A stretch of DNA of 64,000 bases from an uncultured Hyphomicrobiaceae bacterium (GTDB lineage Bacteria; Pseudomonadota; Alphaproteobacteria; Rhizobiales; CALHAX01): positions 53,813 through 117,812 of the forward strand of contig CALHAX010000021.1 of NCBI GenBank assembly GCA_937931785.1. Reading direction: 5' to 3'. The position numbers were made by a program, and so were the translations under genes. This document shows, piece by piece, positions 25,362-34,731 of the stretch. Positions within the stretch are counted from its first letter, which is position 1, and each line of letters begins with the position of its first letter. Below the pieces are notes generated by a model. That model searched no databases. It saw nothing but the letters and a program-made list of their open reading frames with translations, and had not been told where the DNA came from.

Positions 25362-26285
25362 TCAGGCAGCTTTGAGGCGGCTGACGTTTTTCTTTTTCCA
25401 GTACGTGTCGCGGGCGTAGAGTTCGGAGAGGTGGTCAACAAACGCGTGCACCTTGGCTGGCACGAAATCGCGGCTCGGGAACACGGCATGGATTGCCGCA
25501 GTCGATGATCCCACATATTTCGGCAGAACCACTTTCAAATCACCGCTTTTCAGCGCCGACCCGATGTCCCACGTCGAACACAAACCGATGCCAAGGCCTG
25601 CCAGAACAGCGTCACGCACGATTTCAACCGAGTTGGTACGAAGATTGCCGCGTGGTCGGTAGGATTTTGCACCTTCCGGTCCATCAAGACGCCAATGCTC
25701 CTGAGCTGTTGTCGTCAGACAATTGTGCGCACTCAGATCTTGCAATGTTTTTGGACGCCCGTGCTCCTTGATGTAATCGGACGAGGCGCACAGAACGCGC
25801 TCTTCTGACGCAAGCGTTTGCGCATGCATGCTTGAGTCCTTCAATTCGCCAATACGGATGGCAAGATCAAACCCTTCGCCAATGATGTCATCAACGTCAT
25901 CGTTCACATGAAGACCAATTTCAATCTCCGGATATGCTTCATTGAAGGACGCCAGATGCGGCACAATGTGCAACCGTGAAAACGAAGACGGTGCAGAGAT
26001 GCGAACCTTGCCCTTGGCACTTGTATTCCGCATGGCGACGAAATCTTCAGCCTGATCCACGAGATCGAGAATGCTGATGATACGCTCGTAAAAGCCCTGG
26101 CCCGTTTCTGTAAGTGTCAGTTGTCGTGTCGTACGCTGAAACAGCCGTGTGCCCAGGCGTTCTTCAAGCAAGCTGATACGCTTGCTGACAACGGCGGGTG
26201 AGAATTTCATTTCGCGGCCGGCTGCTGACATGTTGCCAGTGCGCGCAACGCGTGCGAATATTTCGAGATCAGTGATCGCAGTCAT
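25362..26285 (-). CDS. LysR family transcriptional regulator
   Basis: A 307-residue LysR regulator. The N-terminal winged helix-turn-helix is DLEIFARVARTGNMSAAGRE...AVVSKRISLLEERLGTRLF and the effector domain begins near KVRISAPSSFS. It lies on the same strand as lutABC and divergent from glcDEF, with a 220-bp intergenic region. By LysR convention it probably controls glcDEF and possibly lutABC in response to a hydroxy acid. An A/T-rich dyad lies just before its own start codon. Confidence 0.92.
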   Translation of the reverse strand: MTAITDLEIFARVARTGNMSAAGREMKFSPAVVSKRISLLEERLGTRLFQRTTRQLTLTETGQGFYERIISILDLVDQAEDFVAMRNTSAKGKVRISAPSSFSRLHIVPHLASFNEAYPEIEIGLHVNDDVDDIIGEGFDLAIRIGELKDSSMHAQTLASEERVLCASSDYIKEHGRPKTLQDLSAHNCLTTTAQEHWRLDGPEGAKSYRPRGNLRTNSVEIVRDAVLAGLGIGLCSTWDIGSALKSGDLKVVLPKYVGSSTAAIHAVFPSRDFVPAKVHAFVDHLSELYARDTYWKKKNVSRLKAA

Positions 26286-26298
26286 GTTGATACCCCAA

Positions 26299-26312
26299 TT
26301 ATCAACGGATAA
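26299..26312. promoter_or_regulatory. Candidate LysR operator between the regulator and glcD
   Basis: A dyad TTATC-aacg-GATAA lies 14 bp upstream of the LysR start codon in the divergent intergenic region. It also satisfies the T-N11-A pattern of LysR boxes. This is a single-site observation with no second copy confirmed, so binding is inferred only. Confidence 0.35.
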
Positions 26313-26505
26313 AGCGATAGAGTTATGTCCATCGCGAAAGAGAGTTCTAATTATGGCAAGAATGCCGCGTCAACCCTCTTTTCGTCTGTGAGCAGAACTT
26401 CTTCCATCACAAAGAAGTATTTCAATAAATTGTTGAATGCGTGTTTGCAATATTCGGTTTTCCGCACATTGTCTGCGATTCCATCAGAAAAGGTGAAGTG
26501 CCATC

Positions 26506-27942
26506 ATGTCAGCGATTGAACTCATTGAAGCCGATCCGGTCGTGGTGGCGCGACGTCACGAAATTGTAATCGCTCTGACCGAACGTGTCGGCCCGGGATG
26601 CATTATAAGTGATGAAGACGGTCGTCGTGCCTTTGACACAGACGCGTTCACGGCCTACCGGCGCATGCCGCTTGCTGTCGTCTTGCCGACGACGACGAAG
26701 GAAGTCAGCGATGTGCTGGCCTATTGTTATGAACATGGCGTGCGAGTCATCCCTCGGGGTGCTGGAACGTCGCTGTGTGGTGGGGCTCTCCCAGCAGAAG
26801 ATGCGATCGTTATCGGTGTATCGAAAATGAACCAGGTTCTCGATATCAATTTCGATAACCGGACGGCGAGGGTGCAAACCGGGATAACAAATCTTGGCAT
26901 TTCGAACGCCGTGGCTGGCGACAGGTATTTTTATGCTCCAGACCCTTCGAGTCAGTTGGCCTGCACTCTCGCCGGCAACCTCGGAATGAACTCGGGCGGT
27001 GCTCATTGCCTGAAATACGGCGTCACGTCCAATAATGTCCTCGGTATGAAAATCGTACTCATGACCGGGGAAGTGATCGACATCGGTGGCGATGAACTCG
27101 ACGCGCCCGGATACGATTTTCTTGGCATGATTATTGGTGCCGAAGGACAGTTCGGAATCGCAACGGAAGCGACGGTGCGCATACTCAAGATGGCAGAGGG
27201 GGCTCGACCGGTCCTGCTGGGGTTCGACAGTGCCGAACAGGCCGGTGCCTGCGTCTCCGCGATCATTGCTGCCGGAATCATTCCCGTCGCGATCGAGTAT
27301 ATGGACCGGCCTGCGATCAAGGTTTGCGAGGCCTACGCCAAGGCAGGGTATCCACTCGATGTGGAGGCTATGCTCATTGTTGAGGTTGAGGGAGCGGAAC
27401 AGGAAATCGAGCATCTCCTGAAACGTATCACGGACATTGTCGACACCTTCAACCCGAAGGTGGTGCGCACAAGTCAGAGTGATGAAGAGAGTGCTGCGAT
27501 CTGGAAAGGACGGAAAGCCGCTTTCGGTGCTGTCGGGCAGATCGCCGATTATCTGTGCATGGATGGAACCATTCCGCTTTCAACGCTGCCACGCGTTCTG
27601 GCCGGGATCTCAAGCATCTGCAAAAGCTATGGATTCCAGGTGGCGAACATATTCCACGCAGGAGATGGCAACCTGCACCCGTTGATTCTTTACAACGCCA
27701 ATGAGCCTGGGGAACTGGAACGGGCCGAAGCGTGTGGGGCCGATATCCTGAAATTGTGTGTCGAGGTCGGAGGATGTCTGACAGGCGAACATGGCGTCGG
27801 TATCGAAAAGCGAGACCTGATGACGGTTCAATTCAGCGCTGTTGATCTGGCTCAACAGATGCGGCTGAAAGATGTATTTGACCCGTCCTGGTTGCTGAAC
27901 CCCGGCAAGGTGTTTCCGCTGGATCTATCACAGGCGGCCTGA
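26506..27942 (+). CDS. glcD: Glycolate oxidase subunit GlcD (FAD-linked)
   Basis: A 478-residue FAD-linked oxidase of the vanillyl-alcohol-oxidase fold that oxidises glycolate (and often D-lactate) to glyoxylate. FAD-binding features are IPRGAGTSLCGGALP and LGMNSGGAHCLKYGVTSNN. The C-terminal catalytic region has ANIFHAGDGNLHPLI and CLTGEHGVGIEKRD. ATG 26506 is preceded by AAAGGTGAAG at good spacing. It leads the plus-strand operon glcD-glcE-glcF and is divergent from a LysR regulator that is likely to control it. Confidence 0.95.
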   Translation: MSAIELIEADPVVVARRHEIVIALTERVGPGCIISDEDGRRAFDTDAFTAYRRMPLAVVLPTTTKEVSDVLAYCYEHGVRVIPRGAGTSLCGGALPAEDAIVIGVSKMNQVLDINFDNRTARVQTGITNLGISNAVAGDRYFYAPDPSSQLACTLAGNLGMNSGGAHCLKYGVTSNNVLGMKIVLMTGEVIDIGGDELDAPGYDFLGMIIGAEGQFGIATEATVRILKMAEGARPVLLGFDSAEQAGACVSAIIAAGIIPVAIEYMDRPAIKVCEAYAKAGYPLDVEAMLIVEVEGAEQEIEHLLKRITDIVDTFNPKVVRTSQSDEESAAIWKGRKAAFGAVGQIADYLCMDGTIPLSTLPRVLAGISSICKSYGFQVANIFHAGDGNLHPLILYNANEPGELERAEACGADILKLCVEVGGCLTGEHGVGIEKRDLMTVQFSAVDLAQQMRLKDVFDPSWLLNPGKVFPLDLSQAA

Positions 27943-28026
27943 GCCTAAAAACTGCAATCAAACGGCTCTGCGTCATGTGCATCATGCATTCGCTTTAGAA
28001 ACACCTCCACCCGGGAACCACGCACC

Positions 28027-29298
28027 GTGTCGCAATTTACAAAACCAACCGACGAAAACGATGTCAGTGATCTTATACGCAAAGTTGGCGAAGTGAACGC
28101 ATCGCTGGAAATCGTCGGCGGAGGCACACAACGACAGATTGGTCGACCAACGCAGAATGCTGTCATCATGTCGACAGAGATGCTGCGTGGCGTGACACTC
28201 TACGAACCAACAGAACTGGTCATATCGGCGCTTGCAGGCACTCCGCTTGCGACAATCGAAACCGAACTGGGCAAGCAGAACCAGCAACTTGCATTTGAAC
28301 CTGTAAAACTCGGCAACATTTTCAACGGTGGCGCAAGGGCTTCAGGTGACGCTCAGGCCCCACAACCAACGGTTGGAAGTGTGTTTGCAACCAATTCATC
28401 TGGACCACGCCGTGTTTATGCGGGTGCTGCTCGGGATCACTTGCTGGGCATTCGCGCCGTGAACGGTCGAGGTGAAATCTTCAAATCCGGCGGACGCGTG
28501 ATGAAAAATGTCACTGGATACGATCTCTGCAAGGTCATGGCCGGATCATGGGGCACTTTATCTGCACTGACGGAGGTCACGATGAAAGTGCTGCCAAAAC
28601 CAGAAGAAACCGGGACACTTGTCATATGTGGATTGACGGACGAGATGGCGAACGAGGTTTTGTGTGCCGCGATGTCGACCCCCTTCGAAGTGTCCGGATG
28701 CGTACATATGCAAAAGGGCATGGCAACGCGTCTTGATCATCACAGCCTTGGCGGTGTCGACAGTGCGCTTGCCGTTGTTATGGGAGATTCAATCACGGCA
28801 CTTCGTGTTGAAAACATATCCTCTTCAGTCGCATATCGCATGTCGCAATTGCGGCGCAGGTTCGGTGCATTCGGGGACATTCTTGAACTCGACAATACGT
28901 CCTCGTTGACGTTCTGGAACAAGTTACAGAACCTCGAATTCCTGCAAGTCGGCGATGGTGCTGTCTGGCGTATCTCGACCGCGCCAAAATCAGGACATCG
29001 CGTTGTTCGCATGATTAGCGAATTCATGCCGTGTCATGCCACCTACGATTGGTCTGGCGGGCTGATCTGGCTGGAACTGCCAGAAGCTGCAAATGACGGT
29101 GGCGCTGCGGAAATCCGCCGTGTTGTTGCAACCGTGGGTGGGCATGCGACGCTGATACGAGCAACGCCGGCTGTGCGCGGTGCCGTGGATGTGTTCCAAC
29201 CGCTCGAAAAGGGGCTGATGCGCCTGAGCCGTGATATCAAGTCCACTTATGATCCGCACGGGGTACTGAACCCGGGGCGCATGTACGCAGATTTTTGA
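28027..29298 (+). CDS. glcE: Glycolate oxidase subunit GlcE (FAD-binding)
   Basis: A 423-residue FAD-binding subunit, shorter and more divergent than GlcD. The FAD region has LEIVGGGTQRQIGRP, GTPLATIETELGKQNQQLAFE and GGRVMKNVTGYDLCKVMAGSWGT split over about residues 30-180. The C-terminal PHGVLNPGRMYADF is the GlcE hallmark. The start is GTG 28027, 84 nt after glcD; the ribosome-binding site is weak. glcF follows after 14 nt. The protein forms the glycolate oxidase complex with GlcD and GlcF. Confidence 0.93.
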   Translation: MSQFTKPTDENDVSDLIRKVGEVNASLEIVGGGTQRQIGRPTQNAVIMSTEMLRGVTLYEPTELVISALAGTPLATIETELGKQNQQLAFEPVKLGNIFNGGARASGDAQAPQPTVGSVFATNSSGPRRVYAGAARDHLLGIRAVNGRGEIFKSGGRVMKNVTGYDLCKVMAGSWGTLSALTEVTMKVLPKPEETGTLVICGLTDEMANEVLCAAMSTPFEVSGCVHMQKGMATRLDHHSLGGVDSALAVVMGDSITALRVENISSSVAYRMSQLRRRFGAFGDILELDNTSSLTFWNKLQNLEFLQVGDGAVWRISTAPKSGHRVVRMISEFMPCHATYDWSGGLIWLELPEAANDGGAAEIRRVVATVGGHATLIRATPAVRGAVDVFQPLEKGLMRLSRDIKSTYDPHGVLNPGRMYADF

Positions 29299-29312
29299 GA
29301 AACTGATCGAAA

Positions 29313-30701
29313 ATGCAAACGCACTTCACGCCCGAACAACTTGCAAATCCACGGATCGCGGAAGCAGACAAGATCTTGCGATCCTGTGTCCATTGCGGTT
29401 TCTGCACGGCAACCTGTCCGACATATCTTCTTCAGGGTGACGAACGGGACAGCCCGCGCGGCCGCATCTATCTGATGAAGGACATGTTCGAAGGGTCGAA
29501 ACCAGCGAGCGGTGAAGTTGGTCATCATATCGACCGTTGCCTGTCATGCCTCTCGTGCATGACCACCTGCCCAAGCGGCGTCGACTACATGCACCTTGTG
29601 GACCTCGCACGCGCCCACGTCGAGGAAACCGGGACACGCGACACCAAGAGCAAGATTACCCGTAAACTGATTTCCTCCGTTGTGCCGTATCCTGGACGGT
29701 TCCGCCTTGCGCTGCTCGGAGCACTTGCCGCAAAACCGTTCGCTGGATTGCTCGAGCGCGTTGGGCTGAAGGAACTCGCAGCTATGGTTCGGCTGGCGCG
29801 CATGCCGCGTTGGCGACGCTTGCCGCTTAAGGCGCCAACGACCATTGCTGCCATGACGAACGATGGCGGTTCGACGGAAACGGCAATCAAGGGCCGTGTG
29901 CTTTTCCTCGCCGGATGCGCACAGCCTGTTTTGCGCCCAGACACGAACGTCGCAACGGTACGTATGCTGGAACGCTTCGGATATCAGGTGATCGTTCCAA
30001 GGACCGTCGGGTGCTGCGGCGCTCTGACCACTCACATGGGCAAGGAAGCTGCGGGGCGCGCACATGCTCAACGCACCATTGAAGCATGGGCACGTGCCAT
30101 GCAGGACGCGCCTATCGATGCCATCATCATCAACGCATCCGGCTGCGGCACCACCGTGAAAGACTATGGTCACATGTTTGCCGACGCACATTCCGATCTC
30201 GCCGCCAAGGCTGCATGGGTGTCTGACATTGCAGTCGATATCACCGAGTTTCTCGACCGGATCAGTGTTGGTGCACCAGAACGCTGGTCTTCGCTACGCG
30301 TGGCCTATCATTCCGCCTGTTCCCTGCAACACGGTCAAAAAGTCATTGATCCGCCAAGAAATCTGCTGCGCAAGGCCGGTTTCGCCATCACCGAGGTTCC
30401 AGAAGGGCATATCTGCTGTGGTTCTGCCGGTACTTATAACATGCTGCAGCCCGAACTCTCGGCGGGCCTCCGCGACCGAAAAGTTGCCAATATCAGAAAG
30501 ATCGCGCCCGATCTCGTGGCCACCGGCAACATCGGGTGCATCACACAATTGCAGGCAGGCATGTCTATTCCCGTTGTCCACACCGTCGAGTTGCTGGACT
30601 GGGCCTATGGTGGCCCTTGCCCACGCGGGCTTGAGATGCTCCGCGACCGTGTCAGCGGGGTGCCGGAGGAAGCTGAGGCTGTGGGCACCAGTACGATCTG
30701 A
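29313..30701 (+). CDS. glcF: Glycolate oxidase iron-sulfur subunit GlcF
   Basis: A 462-residue iron-sulfur subunit. Two [4Fe-4S] motifs are present: CVHCGFCTATCPTYLLQGDE with DSPRGRIYLMK, and CLSCLSCMTTCPSGVDYMHL. Two CCG domains follow (VGCCGALTTHMG and GHICCGSAGTYNM). It passes electrons from the flavin subunits to the quinone pool at the membrane. The start is ATG 29313, 14 nt after glcE. A 172-bp gap separates it from hisS. Confidence 0.96.
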   Translation: MQTHFTPEQLANPRIAEADKILRSCVHCGFCTATCPTYLLQGDERDSPRGRIYLMKDMFEGSKPASGEVGHHIDRCLSCLSCMTTCPSGVDYMHLVDLARAHVEETGTRDTKSKITRKLISSVVPYPGRFRLALLGALAAKPFAGLLERVGLKELAAMVRLARMPRWRRLPLKAPTTIAAMTNDGGSTETAIKGRVLFLAGCAQPVLRPDTNVATVRMLERFGYQVIVPRTVGCCGALTTHMGKEAAGRAHAQRTIEAWARAMQDAPIDAIIINASGCGTTVKDYGHMFADAHSDLAAKAAWVSDIAVDITEFLDRISVGAPERWSSLRVAYHSACSLQHGQKVIDPPRNLLRKAGFAITEVPEGHICCGSAGTYNMLQPELSAGLRDRKVANIRKIAPDLVATGNIGCITQLQAGMSIPVVHTVELLDWAYGGPCPRGLEMLRDRVSGVPEEAEAVGTSTI

Positions 30702-30873
30702 CGTCCATGCACTCGCTACACTTCGAACTCAGGCATTTTTCACACATAAACCAGTGTTTGTGGGAGCCGCTTGCTGCGATCTCGCCGATCCGCTACACCG
30801 CGTGAAACAGCCTCTGACGCGCAACCTATAGAGCGACGGTGTTTTTGCGGTCGCTTGCTCCCGGATTCCCTGA

Positions 30874-32370
30874 ATGGCCAAGAAAAACAAGACGGTACGC
30901 CCTAAGGCGCGGTTGCCGCGAGGCCTTCGTGATGTCGGGGCGCACGAGATTCGCGCCATGTCCGACATGCTCGATGCCATTCGCAACGTGTACGATATTT
31001 ATGGCTTTGAACCGCTGGACACGCCGGCTTTTGAATATTCAGATGCGCTCGGCAAAGCGCTTCCAGACCAGGACCGCCCAAATGCCGGTGTGTTCTCGTT
31101 CGAGGAGGAAGATGGCCAGTGGGTGTCACTGCGCTATGATCTGACGGCACCGCTGGCTCGCTATGTGTCGGAGAATTATGACGGGTTGGCAAAACCCTTC
31201 CGTCGTTATCAGACCGGTCCAGTGTGGCGGAACGAAAAACCTGGTCCCGGACGCTACAGGCAATTTACACAGTTCGACGCCGATACTGTGGGCACAGACA
31301 ATGTCGCGGCAGATGCTGAGATCTGCATGCTTGCGGCCGATGCAATCGAGCGGATCGGAATTCCACGCGGCGACTATGTGATCAAGATCAACAACCGCAA
31401 GGTGCTGGACGGCGTGCTGCAGACCGCGGGCATCGACCCCGTTGCGCCGGAGAACGCCGAACAGCGCATGACGGTTTTGCGGGCGATTGACAAGCTTGAC
31501 CGACTAGGGCGTGAGGGGGTCGCGCTACTCCTTGGTGCAGGGCGCAAGGACGAGTCTGGTGACTACACCAAAGGCGCTGAACTTGCCCCTGAACAGATTG
31601 CGCCATTGCTTGATTTTGTCTCCGCGAGTGATGGCGACCTCGATACCATTCTCACACGTCTCCGCTCTCTGGTTGGCGATAGCGAGCGCGGTCAGGAGGG
31701 TGTTGAGGAACTTCGTCAAATCGGTGCATTGCTTGCTGCCGCCGGATTCGAAGATGATCGCGTGCGGATTGATCCCGCAGTTGTCCGTGGTCTGGATTAT
31801 TACACCGGACCAGTTTTTGAAGCCGAGCTAACGTTCGAGGCAACGGGCGACGACGGGCGTGCTGTACGCTTCGGTTCGGTTGGGGGCGGAGGTCGATACG
31901 ATGGTCTGGTCGCACGGTTCAAGGGCGTTGTTGTTCCCGCCACGGGGTTTTCCATCGGAGTGTCTCGGCTTTACGCTGCGCTTGAAGCATTGGGGAAAAC
32001 AAACAGTGCCACCGCAACTGGCCCAGTCGTCGTGCTGGTGATGGATCCTGAACACACGGCTGACTATCAGGCCATGACGCGCGATTTACGGACTGCCGGC
32101 ATTCGATCGGAAATGTATGTCGGAACGTCCGGTATGAAGGCGCAAATGAAGTACGCCGATAAACGGCATGCGCCCTGTGTCATCATTCAGGGCGATGATG
32201 AACGGGCTGCGGGGGAAGTCACCATTAAGGACCTTGTTGAAGGCTCACTACTCTCCACGAAAATCGAGGACAATAAAGAATGGCGCGAAAGCCGTCCTGC
32301 ACAAATTTCCGTCAAACGCGACGAACTCGTTGAAGCTGTAAAAAGTGTCCTCGCTCGTCACAACGGGTAG
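30874..32370 (+). CDS. hisS: Histidyl-tRNA synthetase (alphaproteobacterial long form)
   Basis: A 498-residue class II aminoacyl-tRNA synthetase. Motif 2 is [21 protein letters not shown], histidine-binding motifs include [16 protein letters not shown], and motif 3 is [13 protein letters not shown]. The N-terminus ([11 protein letters not shown]) and C-terminal anticodon-binding domain ([32 protein letters not shown]) are complete. This long form with the [11 protein letters not shown] motif resembles HisRS of alphaproteobacteria that have unusual tRNA-His identity. It starts at ATG 30874 and lies 36 nt before hisZ. Confidence 0.96.
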   Translation: MAKKNKTVRPKARLPRGLRDVGAHEIRAMSDMLDAIRNVYDIYGFEPLDTPAFEYSDALGKALPDQDRPNAGVFSFEEEDGQWVSLRYDLTAPLARYVSENYDGLAKPFRRYQTGPVWRNEKPGPGRYRQFTQFDADTVGTDNVAADAEICMLAADAIERIGIPRGDYVIKINNRKVLDGVLQTAGIDPVAPENAEQRMTVLRAIDKLDRLGREGVALLLGAGRKDESGDYTKGAELAPEQIAPLLDFVSASDGDLDTILTRLRSLVGDSERGQEGVEELRQIGALLAAAGFEDDRVRIDPAVVRGLDYYTGPVFEAELTFEATGDDGRAVRFGSVGGGGRYDGLVARFKGVVVPATGFSIGVSRLYAALEALGKTNSATATGPVVVLVMDPEHTADYQAMTRDLRTAGIRSEMYVGTSGMKAQMKYADKRHAPCVIIQGDDERAAGEVTIKDLVEGSLLSTKIEDNKEWRESRPAQISVKRDELVEAVKSVLARHNG

Positions 32371-32406
32371 CGGCAATATCGTCATGACAACACAGGTTTC
32401 ATTCAC

Positions 32407-33603
32407 GTGATTGCCGATCCAACAGCAGAACGATTTCGCGACCTTGAAGCACAAGCGTCTCTCATCATGGACGTGTTTGCCAAGGCCGGGTTCGAGCGCA
32501 TTGCCCCAGAGATCATCCAACCAGCAGATGTTTTTCTCGACGTTGTCGGGGAAGCGATCAGGGGCCGGACATACGTGTTCACAGACCCGGACGGCGCAGA
32601 ACTTTGTCTTCGCCCCGACCTGACAGTGCCAGCATGTCGGCTTTATCTTGAACGTCATCCGAGTTGCGATGCACGCTGCCGCTACTACTACAGTGGGTCG
32701 ACGTTCCGCTTCCAACCCGGAGGTGCAACCACCGAAAATCCACGCGAGTATCGCCAGGCCGGCATCGAGTTTTTTGGCGATGGTGATCAGGAACGTGCAG
32801 AAGCCGAAGTTGTAGCGCTAACGCAAGCTGTACTGGCGACGGTCGGACTTGGACATACGCGGTTGCGTATGGGCGATCTCGGTCTGTTCAAGGCGCTGAT
32901 GGCGGCTATTGATATGCCGGAACGATGGCGCACCCAGCTCACGCATGACTTCTGGCGCCGAGATGCTTTGAGCCAACGCTTGCGCAAGCTCACCACTCCT
33001 TTTTCAGATCGTGAACCCGGACCGTTGTCCGTCCTCCTGGAGCAGATTGACCCGAGCCGACCTGTGGCCGCCCGTGAAACAGTTCGTGCCTATCTTGAGC
33101 GGGAAAATATCTCCATGTTCGGAACGCGCACGCTTGAGGAGATCACCAATAGCCTCATCGACCAGGCTTCCGACCAGCACTATGGTCCCCTACCTCCGGA
33201 GTCTGCCGAATTGATTGAAGCTTACGTGTCTGTTGAGGCCCCACCACGTGCGGTGGGAGCGCGGATCAGCGATCTCATGTCTGAACGTAATTTCGACTTG
33301 TCAGACGCACTGTCACATTATCAACGACGGATCGACATGTTCGAGGAGGCCGGTGTGGATATGAGCAGGGCCGTGTTTTCCGCAGAGTTCGGCCGAAACC
33401 TCGAGTATTATTCCGGCTTCGTTTTCCAGATCGATACTGGCACCGAGGGGAGCGGCGGCTACATTGCTGGTGGCGGGCGATATGACGGCCTACTGCAAGC
33501 CGTAGGAGCACCGCATGCGGTTCCCGGGATCGGAGTCGCTATTCATACGGAGCGGCTACTGAACGCCATAAAGGCTCAAAACGCCATCGGCGCAGAGAAC
33601 TAG
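32407..33603 (+). CDS. hisZ: ATP phosphoribosyltransferase regulatory subunit
   Basis: A 398-residue HisRS paralogue that lacks aminoacylation function and regulates HisG. HisRS-like remnants are IIQPADVFLDVVG, LCLRPDLTVPACRLYLERH, STFRFQPGG, GIEFFGD and [14 protein letters not shown]. It starts at GTG 32407. It is needed because the HisG encoded 8 nt downstream is the short form without its own regulatory domain. Placement directly after hisS, its catalytic relative, is typical of Rhizobiales. Confidence 0.95.
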   Translation: MIADPTAERFRDLEAQASLIMDVFAKAGFERIAPEIIQPADVFLDVVGEAIRGRTYVFTDPDGAELCLRPDLTVPACRLYLERHPSCDARCRYYYSGSTFRFQPGGATTENPREYRQAGIEFFGDGDQERAEAEVVALTQAVLATVGLGHTRLRMGDLGLFKALMAAIDMPERWRTQLTHDFWRRDALSQRLRKLTTPFSDREPGPLSVLLEQIDPSRPVAARETVRAYLERENISMFGTRTLEEITNSLIDQASDQHYGPLPPESAELIEAYVSVEAPPRAVGARISDLMSERNFDLSDALSHYQRRIDMFEEAGVDMSRAVFSAEFGRNLEYYSGFVFQIDTGTEGSGGYIAGGGRYDGLLQAVGAPHAVPGIGVAIHTERLLNAIKAQNAIGAEN

Positions 33604-33611
33604 GATTCGTT

Positions 33612-34310
33612 ATGGCCGATAAATTCATCCTTGGCTTGCCGTCCAAAGGCCGCATGATGGAACTTGCATCTGAAGCGTTCGACAGTGTCGGCGCTCCTGT
33701 TGATAAAGACGGAGACGAACGCGGGTACACCGGTTCGATTCCATCACTCGGCAACGTCGAAATTTCGTTCGTTTCCGCCTCTGAAATTGCAACACAACTG
33801 CAGCGTGGCGCAATCCATATGGGCATCACAGGCGAGGACCTCGTTCGTGAGACCATCCCTGATGCCGACAATCAGGTGGATTTCGTCAAGAAGCTCGGCT
33901 TTGGTGCTGCCAATGTGGTCGTTGCGGTGCCTGCCTGCTGGATTGATGTCGAAGAGGTCAGCGACCTTGAGGATGTGGCCGAAACATTTCGACGGAAACA
34001 CGGTCGACGCCTGCGTGTTGCGACCAAATACATGAACATCACCCGACGCTTCTTTGCCGAGCATGGCGTCACAAGCTATCGGATCGTAGAGAGCCTCGGC
34101 GCAACCGAGGGGACGCCTGCAGCCGGTGCCGCCGAGATGATCGTCGACATCACGTCCACCGGTGCAACCTTAAAAGCGAACGGCCTTCGCATTCTCACAG
34201 ATGGCGTAATCCTGAAGAGCGAGGCCAATCTCGTCGCCTCGCGAAACGCCAAGTGGACCCCTTCACTGAACGAAATCCGCAATGAGATTATTGAGAAGTT
34301 CGGGGCTTGA
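33612..34310 (+). CDS. hisG: ATP phosphoribosyltransferase, short form
   Basis: A 232-residue catalytic subunit of the first step of histidine biosynthesis (ATP + PRPP). The N-terminus FILGLPSKGRMMELASEAF and the PRPP loop TEGTPAAGAAEMIVDITSTG are characteristic. It lacks the C-terminal histidine-sensing domain of long HisG, as expected for the HisZ-dependent type. It begins at ATG 33612, 8 nt after hisZ. A hairpin at 34,337-34,364 may end transcription. Confidence 0.96.
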   Translation: MADKFILGLPSKGRMMELASEAFDSVGAPVDKDGDERGYTGSIPSLGNVEISFVSASEIATQLQRGAIHMGITGEDLVRETIPDADNQVDFVKKLGFGAANVVVAVPACWIDVEEVSDLEDVAETFRRKHGRRLRVATKYMNITRRFFAEHGVTSYRIVESLGATEGTPAAGAAEMIVDITSTGATLKANGLRILTDGVILKSEANLVASRNAKWTPSLNEIRNEIIEKFGA

Positions 34311-34336
34311 GCTTCACGTACATTGCAGCACACATA

Positions 34337-34364
34337 AACCCCTCCAGCTTGCGCCGGAGGAGTT
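34337..34364 (+). terminator. Hairpin between hisG and a convergent gene
   Basis: Arms read AACcCCTCCaGC and GCcGGAGGaGTT around a short loop, giving a GC-rich stem with small mismatches. There is no strong U-tract on the plus strand, but the minus strand continues with GGTTTATG. It lies between converging genes (hisG and the KF-repeat protein), so a two-way termination role is plausible but unproven. Confidence 0.45.
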
Positions 34365-34413
34365 GTAAGTCGGGGGCAGGGAGAACCCGAGCTCCTGGGA
34401 ACGCTGTCGGATT

Positions 34414-34731
34414 CTAGTACCAACGGTACATGCAGCGCTCGTACTTCTTGAACCAGTAGTAATTGCCGGTGCGGTGGTACTTCTTTTTCAGAAAACGGCA
34501 TTTGTATCCGTAGCCACCGCCGACGTGCTTGAAGTGTTTCTTGAACTTGAACTTGAATTTGAATTTGAACTTCCGCCCGAAACCGGCGACGCGGTCTGTG
34601 GTCGTTGCTGTTTGTGTGATCGGTGCTTCAGTGGAGATGGCTGTGTTCAGGGTGCTGGCGGATGCGGATGCTGCTCCGGCCGTGAGGGTTGTGAGGGCGA
34701 GCGTTGCTGCGATGAGGGTCTTGCGAAACAT
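34414..34731 (-). CDS. Secreted cationic protein with a Lys-Phe repeat
   Basis: A 105-residue protein. It has a Sec signal (MFRKTLIAATLALTTLTAG, cleavage near SASAS), then a short Thr/Ser-rich linker (STEAPITQTATTTD). A strongly basic aromatic C-terminal half follows, beginning GRKFKFKFKFKFKKHFKH and ending YERCMYRWY. Two cysteines (YKCRFL and ERCMY) could form one disulfide. The (Lys-Phe)n run would form a beta-strand with one basic and one aromatic face. No family is recognised. The gene stands alone, convergent with hisG, and the KF segment is encoded by a hexanucleotide repeat. Possible roles are surface adhesion, polyanion binding or antimicrobial activity; all are guesses. Confidence 0.72.
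   Translation of the reverse strand: MFRKTLIAATLALTTLTAGAASASASTLNTAISTEAPITQTATTTDRVAGFGRKFKFKFKFKFKKHFKHVGGGYGYKCRFLKKKYHRTGNYYWFKKYERCMYRWY
34540..34572. repeat. Hexanucleotide microsatellite encoding Lys-Phe units
   Basis: Five consecutive copies of the unit (C/T)TTGAA plus a partial sixth lie in the coding strand complement of the secreted protein gene. Each unit encodes one Lys-Phe dipeptide, so gain or loss of units by slippage would change the length of the KF strand without a frameshift. Confidence 0.85.

Noticed and set aside
26509..27414. A 301-codon open frame on the strand opposite glcD
   Set aside because: Glc genes are strongly coding on the plus strand; the antisense frame has no family motifs and results from codon bias.
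34540..34572. Short tandem repeat considered as a CRISPR-like array
   Set aside because: Units are six bases, inside a reading frame and without spacers; it is a coding microsatellite.
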